This document shows, piece by piece, positions 37,501-45,200 of a stretch of DNA of 64,000 bases. The translations under genes were made by a program, and so were the position numbers. Numbering within the stretch: position 1 is the stretch's first letter; the number at the start of each line of letters is the position of its first letter. The notes under the pieces were generated by a model. It saw only the letters and a list, made by a program, of their open reading frames with translations. It made no database searches and was not told the DNA's origin. Where the stretch lies: the NCBI RefSeq assembly GCF_963678635.1, contig NC_087065.1:2730001-2794000 (forward strand), read 5' to 3'. Source of the stretch: Symsagittifera roscoffensis (lineage: Eukaryota > Xenacoelomorpha > Acoela > Convolutidae).

Positions 37501-40500
37501 TTTATTCAAGTTTGGATTATTTGAAGTTATTTGACATAGAGTTCAAGTAGTTTGACAAATAGCAAATAATTTGAAATACAACTTTCTAGTTTTTTCAAAA
37601 GCCACAAGACTCCTCGTATCAGGGCGAAACCCTGAATGTTCCGACTGCCTTTTAAGGTTTATGGAGCAGTAATAACATACAAAAAAACCTAAAAAAATAA
37701 AATGAATTTTTTTTTTCTAAAACTTGAATTTTTTTTGAAAATCATCCCCCCACACGCCATATAAAAGACAAAAGGATAGATTTCACGCCTTGTAACAAAT
37801 CAATTATTGCAAATAAGCTTCTTTCAACCAATTTGGAACGCTTTCTAAGGCGGATTTAATCTCCGCTTACGCGTTAATAGCGCGAAATATATCGCGAGTT
37901 AATTGTCCCAAATTGGCCAAAATGGCAATCTTTAAACCCTCATAACTTTACGAAAAATGACCACAGGTTAAATATCTTTTCAAATTTGAGCTCAAGACAA
38001 ATATAGCTTTTGAATGATATAAAAAAAAATCCGTCAAAAATGGCTAGTTAAAAAAAAACGAAATTTGTCTGAAGAAAAAAAAACCCACCCCGAGCACAAA
38101 TATTCCGTTACTTTCTTATCGAAAGTCGGAACAACAAGAATATACACTAATGATAAACTGCTAATTGTAATACTCTTATTATTAATTTACAGAAAGTATC
38201 TACAATCCTATAATTGAAACCTAGGTAATGTTAAGTAACGACACAGCATTAAAACTCAGATTAAAGAAAAAAAAACATTACAAAACTAAGAGGATCTGGG
38301 TAAAAAGAAAATGAATTGAATGTTTTGACAAGGAATCAGAAAAAAATGAACAATTTTGTGCGAGAGAAATTGAAATAATAACACGGAAAATTCTAACTCA
38401 GAAACAAAACCTGAATCAATAATGGAAATTTGACTTTTGACTATTCATCTGGATATATGCATACTTAGCATAAAACGAGGTAATTTATTTATCATTTCGT
38501 AAAAATGATAAACAGTTTACCAAAAAATTAAGAAAGTTTTATGAGATGATATCTGAATTTTTTGCCTGCCCTTTATCTTTATCGTCTGTACAAATATTTT
38601 TATGGAATATTTTAAAAAACCTATTTTTCATAAAATTTTGTAAAATAAAAACAAATATTTTTTCATTTTCACTGAAATTTTCTTCCACACACTACGTAAA
38701 GCATAAATGGTAATGTTAATGTTCAAAAACATAAAATGAAATCAAACAAAAATGCTCGTATGCCAGAGCAAAGCACTGGATGTTTCGATTTCTCTTAACA
38801 TCGAAGGTTAAAACATGAGTAGTTTGAGGAAACAATTTGAATCGGGGGCGTTCAACAGTGCCGAAGTACAACAAAGCCGAAAAAGGCGAAAATTTTCAGA
38901 ATAATTTACTCGCATTTTTGAAAGAGCGGGAAATTACTGGCGCTAATTATCTAAGAAAATCACTCCAATTTGGGCGCCAAAATGTCTGCAACAGCAAATT
39001 AAACAATTAATTTGGCGCCAAAACGTCTAAATTGCAAATTTTCTCTCCCAAAACCTTTAAGTGCCACTTAAGATTGTAAACGATCGCTGTTTAATTTTTG
39101 ATTGCCGCACTTAATATGTTAAAGTTTGTTCAAATTTTCGGCACTGTTGAACAAAGTTTTCATTTTCGGCACTGTTGAACAAAGTTTTCATTTTCGGCAC
39201 TGTTGTACTTCGGCACTGTTGTACTACCCCATTTAATCTAATAATTGCCTGATTTCAATTCAGATTAGTTTTGTATGCGGGATAATAATTCGTGTTACTC
39301 CGGCTCAAAATGCACTTAGGATTGTCTTTTAAAAACAAGTAGATTACAGGCTCGATTCAATTGTGCAACATTCTTTCAGAGAATGGTCTGAACAAAGAAA
39401 CCTTCTCGAAAATACAAATTCCTTATTTTTTTTTTCAAAATTTGAATTAGGTTTTGCCTCATTTCAGTATGAAATGGTTTCAGAGCGGGGATAGTACCAT
39501 ATATCAAGCGTTAAAAAAACTAAATTTGCCAAAATTACCTTTTTAAACTTCAAAAACTTTTCAAAACAAAAATAGCGGACTAAATATTTTTTAGTATAAA
39601 ACAACCACCCTTTAAAAATTAAGGTAAAATTTTGAAGTTCGTCCAGACAAAAAAGGCATCAATGAATCAACGACCAAAAACATTTCATCCTTTCTCCAAA
39701 ACCCGAAACAGTAATAGGGACTTATTAGCTCGTTATCTTTCAATTTTTTTTCGGTGGGTTTTCATAGCAATTAAACCTCACCATAAATCGGTCCTTTTTT
39801 TCCAAAAATGTATATATAGGGTGATAATAAATGATATTTTACAGGGCGGGATTGCATTAACTTTTACAGCTGTTAATTACATCCAAAAACATTTTTTCTG
39901 TACGCTCAGTACAAAAATAAACATTATTTGTTTGATAAAGATCTCACAAAACTTGTTTTTTAAGATAATTAACTACTCAAGTTGTGTTAGTTTTTTCGGT
40001 TTGATTTTTCATTTTTACCAGAAGCAATTTATGTATATCATTGAAAATGGATGGATTGAATTGGAATAAAAAAAGGATCATTTTGGGAAAAATGGTAGCC
40101 TGAAATTGGTTGCTAAAACGGAAGCGGGGCATTATCTCCTCCGCCTACACTCAATTCAGGGTTTTCAGAGGTCAATTTTTTTCAAAAAATTACGTTTTGG
40201 GGTCCCGCTTCGTTAAGCTGTACAATATACTTCGTTTAACTTGAACAGCAGTAATACTTACAAGACCTATGCATCTAGAATGACAGTAAAAATAATTCAT
40301 TCTCATTTCCTGTATCTAGCATGGCATTAATCATTTTAGGACCCCCCCCCCCCCCTAAATTGTCACCATATAAGGTATGTTTGTTTCAGTACGCGGGATT
40401 GCACCCCCTCAGCTGTCCCAAGCAGTCCGTCTGTCCCGCGGCGTCCATGGGGGCCACAAGGTGCACCAATGTGGTAGAGTCTGCAAACTCACACACACAG

Positions 40501-41630
40501 GTCAGATTTTCCATCTTCAATCTTCATTTTCCAACTGCCTTCTTTCATCTTACATCCAAAGTAGTTTTAGATCAAATCACCCCTTCGAAAAATCAAGATA
40601 TGATTGTCCACCTCAGCATTTAAAATTGTGTGTACTTACAGAACATTGCGTGGTGTCAAGTGCTCGATTCTGATTGGCTGAAGATTTTTCAATTTAGCAT
40701 CAGTTAAGATATTTTTTCAGGGAGTTCATATTGTTTGCGCTTATTTTGATTGATATGCTGAGTTCTGTTACTGTAGAAAGGAAATAATTTCTGATGCTTA
40801 AAAGTATCCGGTCAATTCAGAAGGTTTTGATTGTTTTTGATCATCCCCTTCGCTTGAAACTTGATTTTGGAAAAATAATTCGAAACAAATTTGTTTTCGC
40901 GAAGTATTAGGCAAAAACAAAATTGGAAAAGGAGTTCTGAGTTATATATATATATGTTACTTATGAAATTTTAGAAAACTAAAAAACTAAATACGATTTC
41001 ATTTTATAAAAAAAATTATTTAAATGTCTATATGATAAAAATGATTTTGTACTTGAAAAACATAATGTTGCAGGTTTGTGACAAGACAGCCTGGTACTAC
41101 ATCTTCATCGTCCTCCTAAGCATATGTAAGTACTCTTTTAAAACACGATCATTAGGTAAAGTTCAAAGACAAACAATCTAGTTCGAAAACTTGCTGTTCA
41201 AAATCCCAAAACAAAGATAAAACTATTTAACATCAGACGAAAAAAACTATCATCTAGCTTTCTTCCCTTCTGAAACTTTATATTACACAGGATCATATCG
41301 TATAGCATGTAGTTCAACGCCAAACCCCCGTTTGCGTTGAACAACAACCCCCCCCCTCCCCCCCCCCCCTCGCCAAACACCCTGTGCTATGATGCCCTGT
41401 GATACAATATGAGTTCCAGAAAAATAATGAAACACTTTGTTATTTCAGGTAGTGTATTTCTGTTCGGTTGGCTGGGTGTAGTAGTCGTGCATAGAGTGAA
41501 GAGCTCAGCTCGAGTCAGGGCATTCATCGTCCGACACGGCCGGAAAGCGAAACCATCTATGAAGGAACTTGACGCTGTCGAGAACACCGTCATCATTGTG
41601 GCAAACCAACCAGTCTATGGAGGATTTTGA
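20163..41630 (+). CDS. type I transmembrane mucin with cysteine-rich GCC2/GCC3-like repeats
   Basis: Eight exons join with matching phases to a 618-residue protein: 20163-20226, 20921-20988, 21057-22194, 22633-22714, 33267-33426, 40390-40500, 41074-41125, 41449-41630. All introns are GT-AG. Order: signal peptide (1 to about 22); a short acidic segment; two copies of SPHIVTVTKLP-type sequence; a Thr/Ser/Pro-rich mucin stalk (about 118-407) that should be heavily O-glycosylated; a cysteine-rich region (about 409-535) with repeated CxxC and CPxGxY spacing as in ephrin-receptor-like GCC2/GCC3 or TNFR-like modules; one membrane helix (about 548-571, YYIFIVLLSI continuing into VFLFGWLGVVVV); and a basic 45-50 residue cytoplasmic tail. 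Introns 4 and 5 hold gypsy elements and repeats. The role is probably cell-surface glycoprotein or adhesion/protection; the ligand is unknown. I do not recognise a named orthologue. Confidence 0.9.
20461..20880 (+). repeat. dispersed repeat family R, copy R2
   Basis: In intron 1 of the mucin gene. Starts gctcgtatcagggccaaacc, then tgtcccgactgcc, gccatattaagtac, ttcaaccaatttggaac, cttacgcgttaatagcgc and ttgtcccaaattggcc, ending in tgtctgaagaaaaaaaac. It lacks the terminal cggaacaaaa end of longer copies. Confidence 0.8.
20921..20988 (+). CDS. membrane mucin exon 2
   Basis: Acceptor tttaacag at 20913-20920, donor gtttgt at 20989, ends in phase 0. Codes for GVCWEHYHPEDEQENSKPN and following residues, a polar segment after signal cleavage. 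Confidence 0.85.
21057..22194 (+). CDS. membrane mucin exon 3 (Thr-rich stalk)
   Basis: Acceptor gtttag ends at 21056; donor gtatgt at 22195, phase 1. 379 codons, most of them Thr, Ser, Glu and Pro. The N-terminal part has a duplicated HIVTVTKLP block at about 21168 and 21249. The end (FCVICNNGKYAPK) opens the cysteine-rich region. The Thr stalk is not an exact tandem array, unlike the second mucin. Confidence 0.92.
22633..22714 (+). CDS. membrane mucin exon 4 (Cys-rich)
   Basis: Acceptor gtttag ends at 22632; donor gtaaaa at 22715, phase 2. Codes for ECKHCLAEDECYSGECESC and APGNYTP: six cysteines in 27 residues. Confidence 0.88.
22801..22816 (+). repeat. poly-G run in intron 4
   Basis: 16 consecutive G, preceded by 8 T and followed by further G-rich sequence, 86 bases past the exon 4 donor. 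Confidence 0.95.
22979..23085 (-). repeat. 3' LTR segment of the minus-strand gypsy element
   Basis: Matches 27617-27725 through ataaaagtgtgcaaatacca, a ctaagttaaaaagaataaaa block and ctgaccgatgtctt. Beyond this the two LTRs diverge, so the outer edge is not determined. Confidence 0.75.
23270..24063 (-). pseudogene. C-terminal region after integrase, gypsy minus element
   Basis: Short minus-strand frames rich in Ser, Asp, Glu and Lys (for example SDISSVIDIEVRKEAD and KKLDSNVTGPSTSYTP). No conserved domain. The position downstream of integrase and the low-complexity character match the tail of the related element at 47723-48240. Confidence 0.5.
24371..25140 (-). pseudogene. integrase of the minus-strand gypsy element
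   Basis: Read on the minus strand: an HxGQFG-type HHCC region near 25140-25070 (GTHPGQFGMKSLAENIWW), the first catalytic Asp in CIDRFSKFPSAK (near 24910), the second Asp in IRVDHGSCF, and the catalytic Glu in NGVVERLIYTIKAK (about 24690). D, D and E of the retroviral-type integrase core are all recognisable. Frame changes between the HHCC and core parts make it non-functional. Confidence 0.8.
26080..26430 (-). pseudogene. aspartic protease region, gypsy minus element
   Basis: Minus-strand frame with NLDIPVDSASPVGFL (a DSG-like active site read as DSA) near 26405-26370 and RNILGNDNLPQIGIE near 26145, the ILGxDxL element typical of gypsy proteases. A stop separates parts of it. Confidence 0.7.
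26406..26720 (-). pseudogene. nucleocapsid zinc knuckle and linker, gypsy minus element
   Basis: CNICKY followed by GHFGRMC near 26710-26660 is a CCHC knuckle (one stop inside). A linker follows (NSQNCPYPPEDPQARIEKNF) leading to the protease. Confidence 0.7.
26749..27639 (-). pseudogene. gag (capsid) of the minus-strand gypsy element
   Basis: The main minus-strand frame, 27639-27007, includes GNPRLWPHHTIESPTRW and NWIDQFHLAIIAKKN, lining up with GNPLNIVSFWDARTPEPP and EWIIKFHWGMIAKYD of the gag at 42837. The second part (27000-26749) continues in another frame. An ATGGCGCAG codon run sits exactly at the LTR/primer-site junction (27617-27609 on the complement), suggesting that gag begins MAQ as in the other element, followed by a frameshift. 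Capsid-like domain only; broken. Confidence 0.75.
27617..27725 (-). repeat. 5' LTR segment of the minus-strand gypsy element
   Basis: Counterpart of 22979-23085, with about 10 differences in the aligned part. Directly followed (complement) by TGGCGCAGTCATC, a primer-binding-site-like sequence. Confidence 0.75.
27954..28210 (-). repeat. dispersed repeat family R, short inverted copy R3
   Basis: Reverse-oriented. It starts with tgttctgactttcgtaacg (end of family) and finishes with cagtcggaacattcagtgct then atcggaacgagcag (start of family). The middle of the longer copies is missing. Confidence 0.75.
28211..28904. other. intron 4 sequence, nothing recognised
   Basis: No coding motif or repeat that I can identify, other than a possible decayed lead-in to the gypsy remnant that becomes recognisable at about 28980. 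Confidence 0.4.
28905..32380 (+). mobile_element. 5'-truncated Ty3/gypsy remnant, plus strand
   Basis: The RNase H end is legible at 28990-29165: FKIDTDH, ALLSALNALEKSK, LTRWIDQYLPFNFDYKHLEG. The integrase end is legible near 30315-30450: DNQRVIGLLECFIQKLKTRL, with Cys where a catalytic Glu is expected. A Ser/Lys-rich tail (31267-31572) follows, then about 500 bp of non-coding sequence (31860-32380) that is a plausible 3' LTR. No gag, protease, RT or matching 5' LTR is found upstream. Many stops show it is old. Confidence 0.65.
32724..32880 (+). repeat. 33-bp tandem repeat, about 4.5 copies
   Basis: Units of the type atgattgtccatgttttttg plus ttatatttctgtt repeat with period 33, the last copy diverged. 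The period is a multiple of three, so a chance frame reads MIVHVFCYISV repeatedly; this is not a gene. Confidence 0.9.
33267..33426 (+). CDS. membrane mucin exon 5 (Cys-rich)
   Basis: Acceptor cctttcag ends at 33266; donor gtaagc at 33427, phase 0. Codes for YSECESCHSGMYNDKPGSN, then CEMCPGGTYTGNSTGS and CKECPKGYFCP, classic GCC2/GCC3-type CxxCPxGxY repeats. A run of 21 G starts 25 bases past the donor. Confidence 0.92.
33452..33472 (+). repeat. poly-G run in intron 5
   Basis: 21 consecutive G starting 25 bases after the exon 5 donor. Confidence 0.95.
34265..34560 (+). repeat. TC / TATC microsatellite
   Basis: A (TC)n tract (about 34275-34400) passes into an (ATCT)n tract (about 34398-34550) with occasional interruptions. 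Open frames over it code only for Ser/Leu/Ile/Tyr low complexity. Confidence 0.95.
34985..35405. mobile_element. possible hAT-like MITE (CAGTAGCGGA-type end)
   Basis: The left part, ttctaggattctctcgaggg then aggcggattttcaaaa, resembles 59990-60030 (atctaggattttcgcgaggg). The right end cctaaatccgctactgct is the complement of an agcagtagcggattt terminus. Relatives occur at 35955-35970, 54990-55080, 57330-57420 and (inverted) 57500-57720. No target duplication established. Confidence 0.4.
35270..36155 (+). repeat. diverged tandem duplication, two ~310 bp units
   Basis: 35270-35580 and 35840-36155 share in order a gtcagcaaaaact-like start, ctcaaaatagtataaagggg / ctcacaatagtacaaaaggg, gattcctgaag / aattcctgaag, atccgctactgct, gagccatcg, and ccaccagtagttgct / ccaccagtggttgct. 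Identity is roughly 70-75% by eye. They are separated by about 260 bp of unrelated sequence. Confidence 0.6.
37612..38140 (+). repeat. dispersed repeat family R, near full-length copy R4
   Basis: The most complete copy, ~530 bp. Starts cctcgtatcagggcgaaacc with a cagggc/gccctg-like hairpin, then tgttccgactgcc. The central core has ccaatttgg and ccaaattgg arms around cttacgcgttaatagcgcga. It ends ttatcgaaagtcggaacaac. The outer gttccgact and agtcggaac are mutually inverted, so the element is partly palindromic. No coding potential. Confidence 0.85.
38757..38830 (+). repeat. dispersed repeat family R, 5' fragment
   Basis: atgctcgtatgccagagcaa then gatgtttcgat and ttaacatcgaaggtt parallel the first 70 bases of family R, strongly diverged and truncated. 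Confidence 0.45.
38845..39230. mobile_element. TIR element with repeated CAACAGTGCCGAA ends
   Basis: The left end ggggcgttcaacagtgccga followed by agtacaacaaagccgaaa is mirrored at the right end, whose complement reads ggggtagtacaacagtgccg then aagtacaacagtgccgaaa. The right arm is expanded to three more copies of cggcactgttg with a ~28 bp period. Internal sequence has tggcgccaaaacgtct-type inverted pieces. Non-coding; superfamily not assigned because no target duplication is clear. Confidence 0.7.
39231..40341. other. intron 5, last part, no gene seen
   Basis: AT-rich. An open frame at 39632-40069 is hydrophobic, low in motif content and looks fortuitous. Confidence 0.4.
40342..40355 (+). 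repeat. poly-C run before exon 6
   Basis: 14 consecutive C, ending 34 bases before the exon 6 start. Confidence 0.95.
40390..40500 (+). CDS. membrane mucin exon 6 (Cys-rich)
   Basis: Acceptor tgtttcag ends at 40389; donor gtcaga at 40501; exactly 37 codons, phase 0 at both ends. Includes LSCPKQSVCPAAS and RCTNV, continuing the cysteine-rich region toward the membrane. Confidence 0.85.
41074..41125 (+). CDS. membrane mucin exon 7 (start of membrane helix)
   Basis: Acceptor gttgcag ends at 41073; donor gtaagt at 41126, phase 1. Codes for VCDKTAWYYIFIVLLSI, the juxtamembrane cysteine and the first half of the helix. Confidence 0.88.
41348..41369 (+). repeat. poly-C run before exon 8
   Basis: C9-T-C12 tract, ending 79 bases before the exon 8 start. 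Confidence 0.95.
41449..41630 (+). CDS. membrane mucin exon 8 (helix end, cytoplasmic tail)
   Basis: Acceptor tatttcag ends at 41448. Codes for VFLFGWLGVVVVHRVKSS, a basic stop-transfer, then a tail ending NQPVYGGF and TGA at 41628. A polyadenylation-type AATAAA lies at 41721. Confidence 0.9.
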
Positions 41631-41720
41631 CCACAGAACCCATAGATTGCACGACAATAACAGATTTTATAGTGTACTTTTTTCAAAAAATTTATGGACG
41701 CCATTGTTTCGTCTGCTCAA

Positions 41721-41726
41721 AATAAA
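41721..41726 (+). other. polyadenylation signal of the membrane mucin
   Basis: AATAAA about 90 bases after the stop codon, the first in the 3' flank. Confidence 0.55.
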
Positions 41727-42592
41727 ATAGCAGCGAAAACAATAGCAGTTGAATATTTTACCACTTGCTTGTTGCTTCAGTTGCTTGCGGTTTCAATTCT
41801 GGTGCCATATTTTTTTGCCCCGTTGCAGAAAAATTTTGCCCATTAGTTTTATGCTCAAAATACAAAAATACAAAATGATTAACCAATAAAAAAAGCCGGC
41901 AAAATTTCATGAACGTCATGAGCACGTTAAAAAAATGCTGCTGACTCGCCTGTAGAAAGAACACAAATGATTTTGTAAAGTTTGACCAATAAGATATTTT
42001 GAAGATCAAAATGGCGTCCAAAATTTTTACCATATCATAGTTATTTATCATTAAATTCTACAAGCCATACGAATCTCCGAAATCAACAAAATCTTACTTT
42101 AGCTTCTGCCAATTCTTCTCAATGATTTACCATAAATTAAACTAGTAGATTAATTTCAAATAGAGCAATGTAAATATTGGAGTAAGTAGTTCCCAACGTT
42201 TTTTCTTAAAAAAAACTTGATGGAAAAATTATTTAGACCGAAACAAAGCGAAATCAAGAAAATATACCATTTAACGAACAAACCTTTCTTTCACAAGCTC
42301 GATGAAAAAAGCAGCCTTCATATGTCAAGACAGCTGCCATACGTTAACTTATGATACTTTCTATCACCGAATAGGAACGGAATTGGTGAACCGATAAAAT
42401 TTTTTTTTTCAGAAACGACTGATTGATACCATAAATTCTAACGCTCAATCGTGATCAACAGAATTCCAACACAAATCCAAGTATATATAAATATGATAAA
42501 CATAATTTAGAGGTTTTCCAATATCAGGTCATCAAATGATATTATTCCCATTGTTCAATTTTTGATTTTATAAAAACCCAAAAAACTTGAGT
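41727..42592. other. intergenic, nothing recognised
   Basis: No conserved coding motif or repeat that I can identify between the mucin 3' end and the gypsy insertion. Confidence 0.4.
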
Positions 42593-42596
42593 GATA

Positions 42597-42837
42597 TGAG
42601 ATAGGGACCAGTTTGAGTTTATGTAAGTTCTATCAACTTGTACCAGTTTGAGTTTTAGTAAGTGCTATCAACTTGTATCTTCTGTCTGGAGACCTGCTGT
42701 CGTGACCTTGCGATCTCTAACGTCCGGTATGATCTGAAATAGAACGGTGCAGTAAGATTTCGATTTGATGCCTAACAGTTGCTTACAATTCAAGTTAACA
42801 ACTATTCTTTTTCTGTTCTACACTTACCACTTCAACA
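42597..42837 (+). repeat. 5' LTR of gypsy element
   Basis: Begins tgagatagggaccagtttga and ends ccacttcaaca. Contains a direct duplication of accagtttgagttt with the following ~20 bases (period about 38). 97% identical to the 3' LTR. Confidence 0.95.
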
Positions 42838-43379
42838 TGGCGCAGCCAGCAGATCAAAAAAAGGGGGGGAATCCGCTTAATATAGTATCATTCTGGGATG
42901 CACGGACGCCAGAACCCCCTATCTATTGGGAGGAGTGGATCATAAAATTCCACTGGGGTATGATCGCAAAATATGACATTGTTCCTGACGATTTTTATTT
43001 TGCGCATACGTTAAATGCGACGGCTATTACAAACTTGCCAGAGGAAGTAAATGGGAAAAATCGTATCGAGTCGGAGAAGAAGTTAAAGTCTAACTTATAT
43101 CTCTGTATTGGAGACGAAGCACAACGGATATTTAAAGCAAGGAAACCGGCGGTAAACGTTAAAACGGAAAGATACCCACGGGTATTGGACGAAATGCAAA
43201 ATGTCTTCATGCGTGAACTAAATGTGACACATGAAAGAGGACTCTTCTGTGGGAGGAAGCAGACAGAAAATGAGACTTTTGTGAGATTCCACGCGGAATT
43301 AAGCGCTCTTGCGGGCAGATGTGATTTTGCAAATACAGCAGAAAATGTTCGTGAAATTTTTATTATGAATATGCGGTAA
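42837..43379 (+). pseudogene. gag (capsid) of gypsy element
   Basis: Starts at the ATG formed by the last LTR base and the first two of the primer site (MAQPADQKKGG...). Codes for about 180 residues including YWEEWIIKFHWGMIAKYD and the capsid-like NVTHERGLFCGRKQTENE region, then TAA. The nucleocapsid is in another frame downstream, so the frame has been lost. The upstream in-frame ATG at 42765 lies inside the LTR and is less likely to be the start. Confidence 0.8.
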
Positions 43380-43609
43380 TCGGATTGCCAACGAGAATTA
43401 TCAAGATCAACAAAGTAACCCGAAGAAGTTTATAGGATCGCTTTATCGTATGAACGCGGTGAACGTGCCTATAAGTCATACACTGGAAAACCAGCCTCCT
43501 CAGCGCCGTCGATAACCATAAAACAGGAGCCAGTTAATAATATCCAAAGGGGACAAAGATTTTTCCGAGGTCGAGGACGCGGGGGACGCGGAGCATACAC
43601 CCAAGGATC

Positions 43610-43770
43610 AAGCAGTGGGGGCAGCGGTAATAACCGTAGGTGTTATAATTGCGACGCACCGAATTTTACTCTTGACCATATTGCGAACTGTCCTGCAAAG
43701 GGAGCAACATGTAATTCGTGTCGGAAGCTGGGACATTTTGAATGAACATGCAGAGGAATTAGGAGAGGTA
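43610..43770 (+). pseudogene. nucleocapsid double zinc knuckle
   Basis: RRCYNCDAP and DHIANCPAK form the first CxxC-H-C knuckle, CNSCRKLGHFE-stop-TC the second. The stop TGA at about 43744 is a probable C-to-T change of an Arg codon. Binds RNA in intact elements. Confidence 0.8.
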
Positions 43771-43805
43771 CTAACCAGTGGAGAGGACGAGGACGAGTCG
43801 GATTA

Positions 43806-44340
43806 GTGAGAGATGAAAATGAGCACCATCAGAGCATGCAAAGTGTTAGTGATGTGGCAGAAGATCCAGTGGCGTGGGTGAACCAGCAAGGAAGCGGGGA
43901 AAATGAATCCATGACGTCAGGTTCTGATGATTATATGGTGATGTCAATTAAAAGGCAGAAGAACGTGACAGAACTGAAAATTCCTGGGGCCCGAGTACAG
44001 GTTGAGGTGTCAGGAAAAAAAATGTGGTTGTGGATCGATAGCGGATCCCCGGTGACAATTTTCAGCTTGACAGACCTAAAAACAACATTAGGTAAAGCGA
44101 ATATTCAGTAACAACCTTCGAAAGATGAATTTTTGGATTACAACAACAACCGAATACACATACTTGGGAAGGTAGCGGTGACGATGTCATTAAACGGCTG
44201 GGCAGCACCAGCACAGGTGTCAGTAATATCCGAAAATCATCAGTCAATCCTTGGGCGTGATCTGATGGGCACCCTAGGCCTGGAGTTGGTGCAAAAGAAG
44301 AAGGTGATGGGAATCACGGGGGAAGGTAGCAGTCAAGAAG
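43806..44340 (+). pseudogene. aspartic protease of gypsy element
   Basis: LWIDSGSPVTIFS carries the catalytic DSG (near 44034-44045). SILGRDLMGTLGLELV (near 44250) is the typical C-terminal protease block. One in-frame TAA (44109-44111) splits them. Confidence 0.85.
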
Positions 44341-44379
44341 AGGAGGAATATGATGAATTGCAAACTTATTTCTGTAAGT

Positions 44380-45200
44380 TGTACCCAAATTTATTTACCA
44401 GGATAGGTAAAATTCAAAACGCTAAGGTAAAAGCCAATTTCTTCGAAAATTTAAATCCAATACAACAAACGGGGCGTAGGGTGCCTATCAGTCTACAAGA
44501 TAAGGTAGACCAAGAAGTTACTCGGTTGATAAACGAAGGTCACATCACCAAATTACAAGAGTGCTCGGACAAGTATTTTGTCTCTTCTATAGTAATCACT
44601 GTGAAAAAAGATGGAAGCATGAAATTGGCCTGAGAATCAAGAGAACTGAATAAACAGGTACACAAGAATAAGTACCAAATGCCAAACATTGACGAATTAG
44701 TAGACGGAATAAGTCAGATAATTGCAGAAAGGAAAGCGGGGAACGTGTATTTTACAACGCTGGATTTCACATACGCGTATGGACAAGTTTCTTTAGACCA
44801 AAAAACGAGTGGGCAATGTAACTTTTCACTAGTTGGCGGGAAATTGAAAGGAACTTATCGTTTCAAAAACCGGTTTTACGGGCTCACGTCAATGCCAGCG
44901 GAACTTCAAAAAGTGATTGATAATTTACTTAAGGCAAATGCTTTCATCGATGATATTCTAATTGCATCTAAAGGAACCAAAGTAGAACATATTGCGTTAG
45001 TAGAGAAAATATTAAAAAAGTTGGACGTTTCTAATGTTTTTTTGAAATTACGAAAATGTGAATTTGCAAAAACCGAATGTGAGTGCCTAGGATATCGAAT
45101 TGGGGAAAGCGGTATCGCGCCGTTAGTCCGGAAAACACAAGCGGTGGAAGATCTGAAAACTCCGAAATCTCGAAAACAATTAAAATTACTAATGGGTTAA
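44380..45200 (+). pseudogene. reverse transcriptase of gypsy element
   Basis: RRVPISLQDKVDQEV, an SIVITVKKDGSMKLA block, YFTTLDFTYAYGQV (motif A Asp), FKNRFYGLTSMPAELQKVI (motif B, with A for F/Q variants) and NAFIDDILIASKG (motif C, FIDD) give the full RT palm. A TGA at about 44631 and a TAA at 45198 interrupt the frame. Between motifs B and C the spacing is a little short (LLK-ANAF), suggesting a small deletion. Confidence 0.88.

Larger units (their letters stand above)
33473..37611. other. intron 5, first part: repeats, no coding sequence
   Basis: Holds a microsatellite (34265-34560), a possible MITE (34985-35405) and a diverged tandem duplication (35270-35580 / 35840-36155). Nothing recognisable at 36160-37610 beyond A/T-rich sequence. 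Confidence 0.6.

Noticed and set aside
42765-42836. Upstream ATG as the gag start
   Set aside because: It lies inside the LTR. The ATG at 42837 at the LTR/primer-site junction is shared in concept with the second gypsy element.
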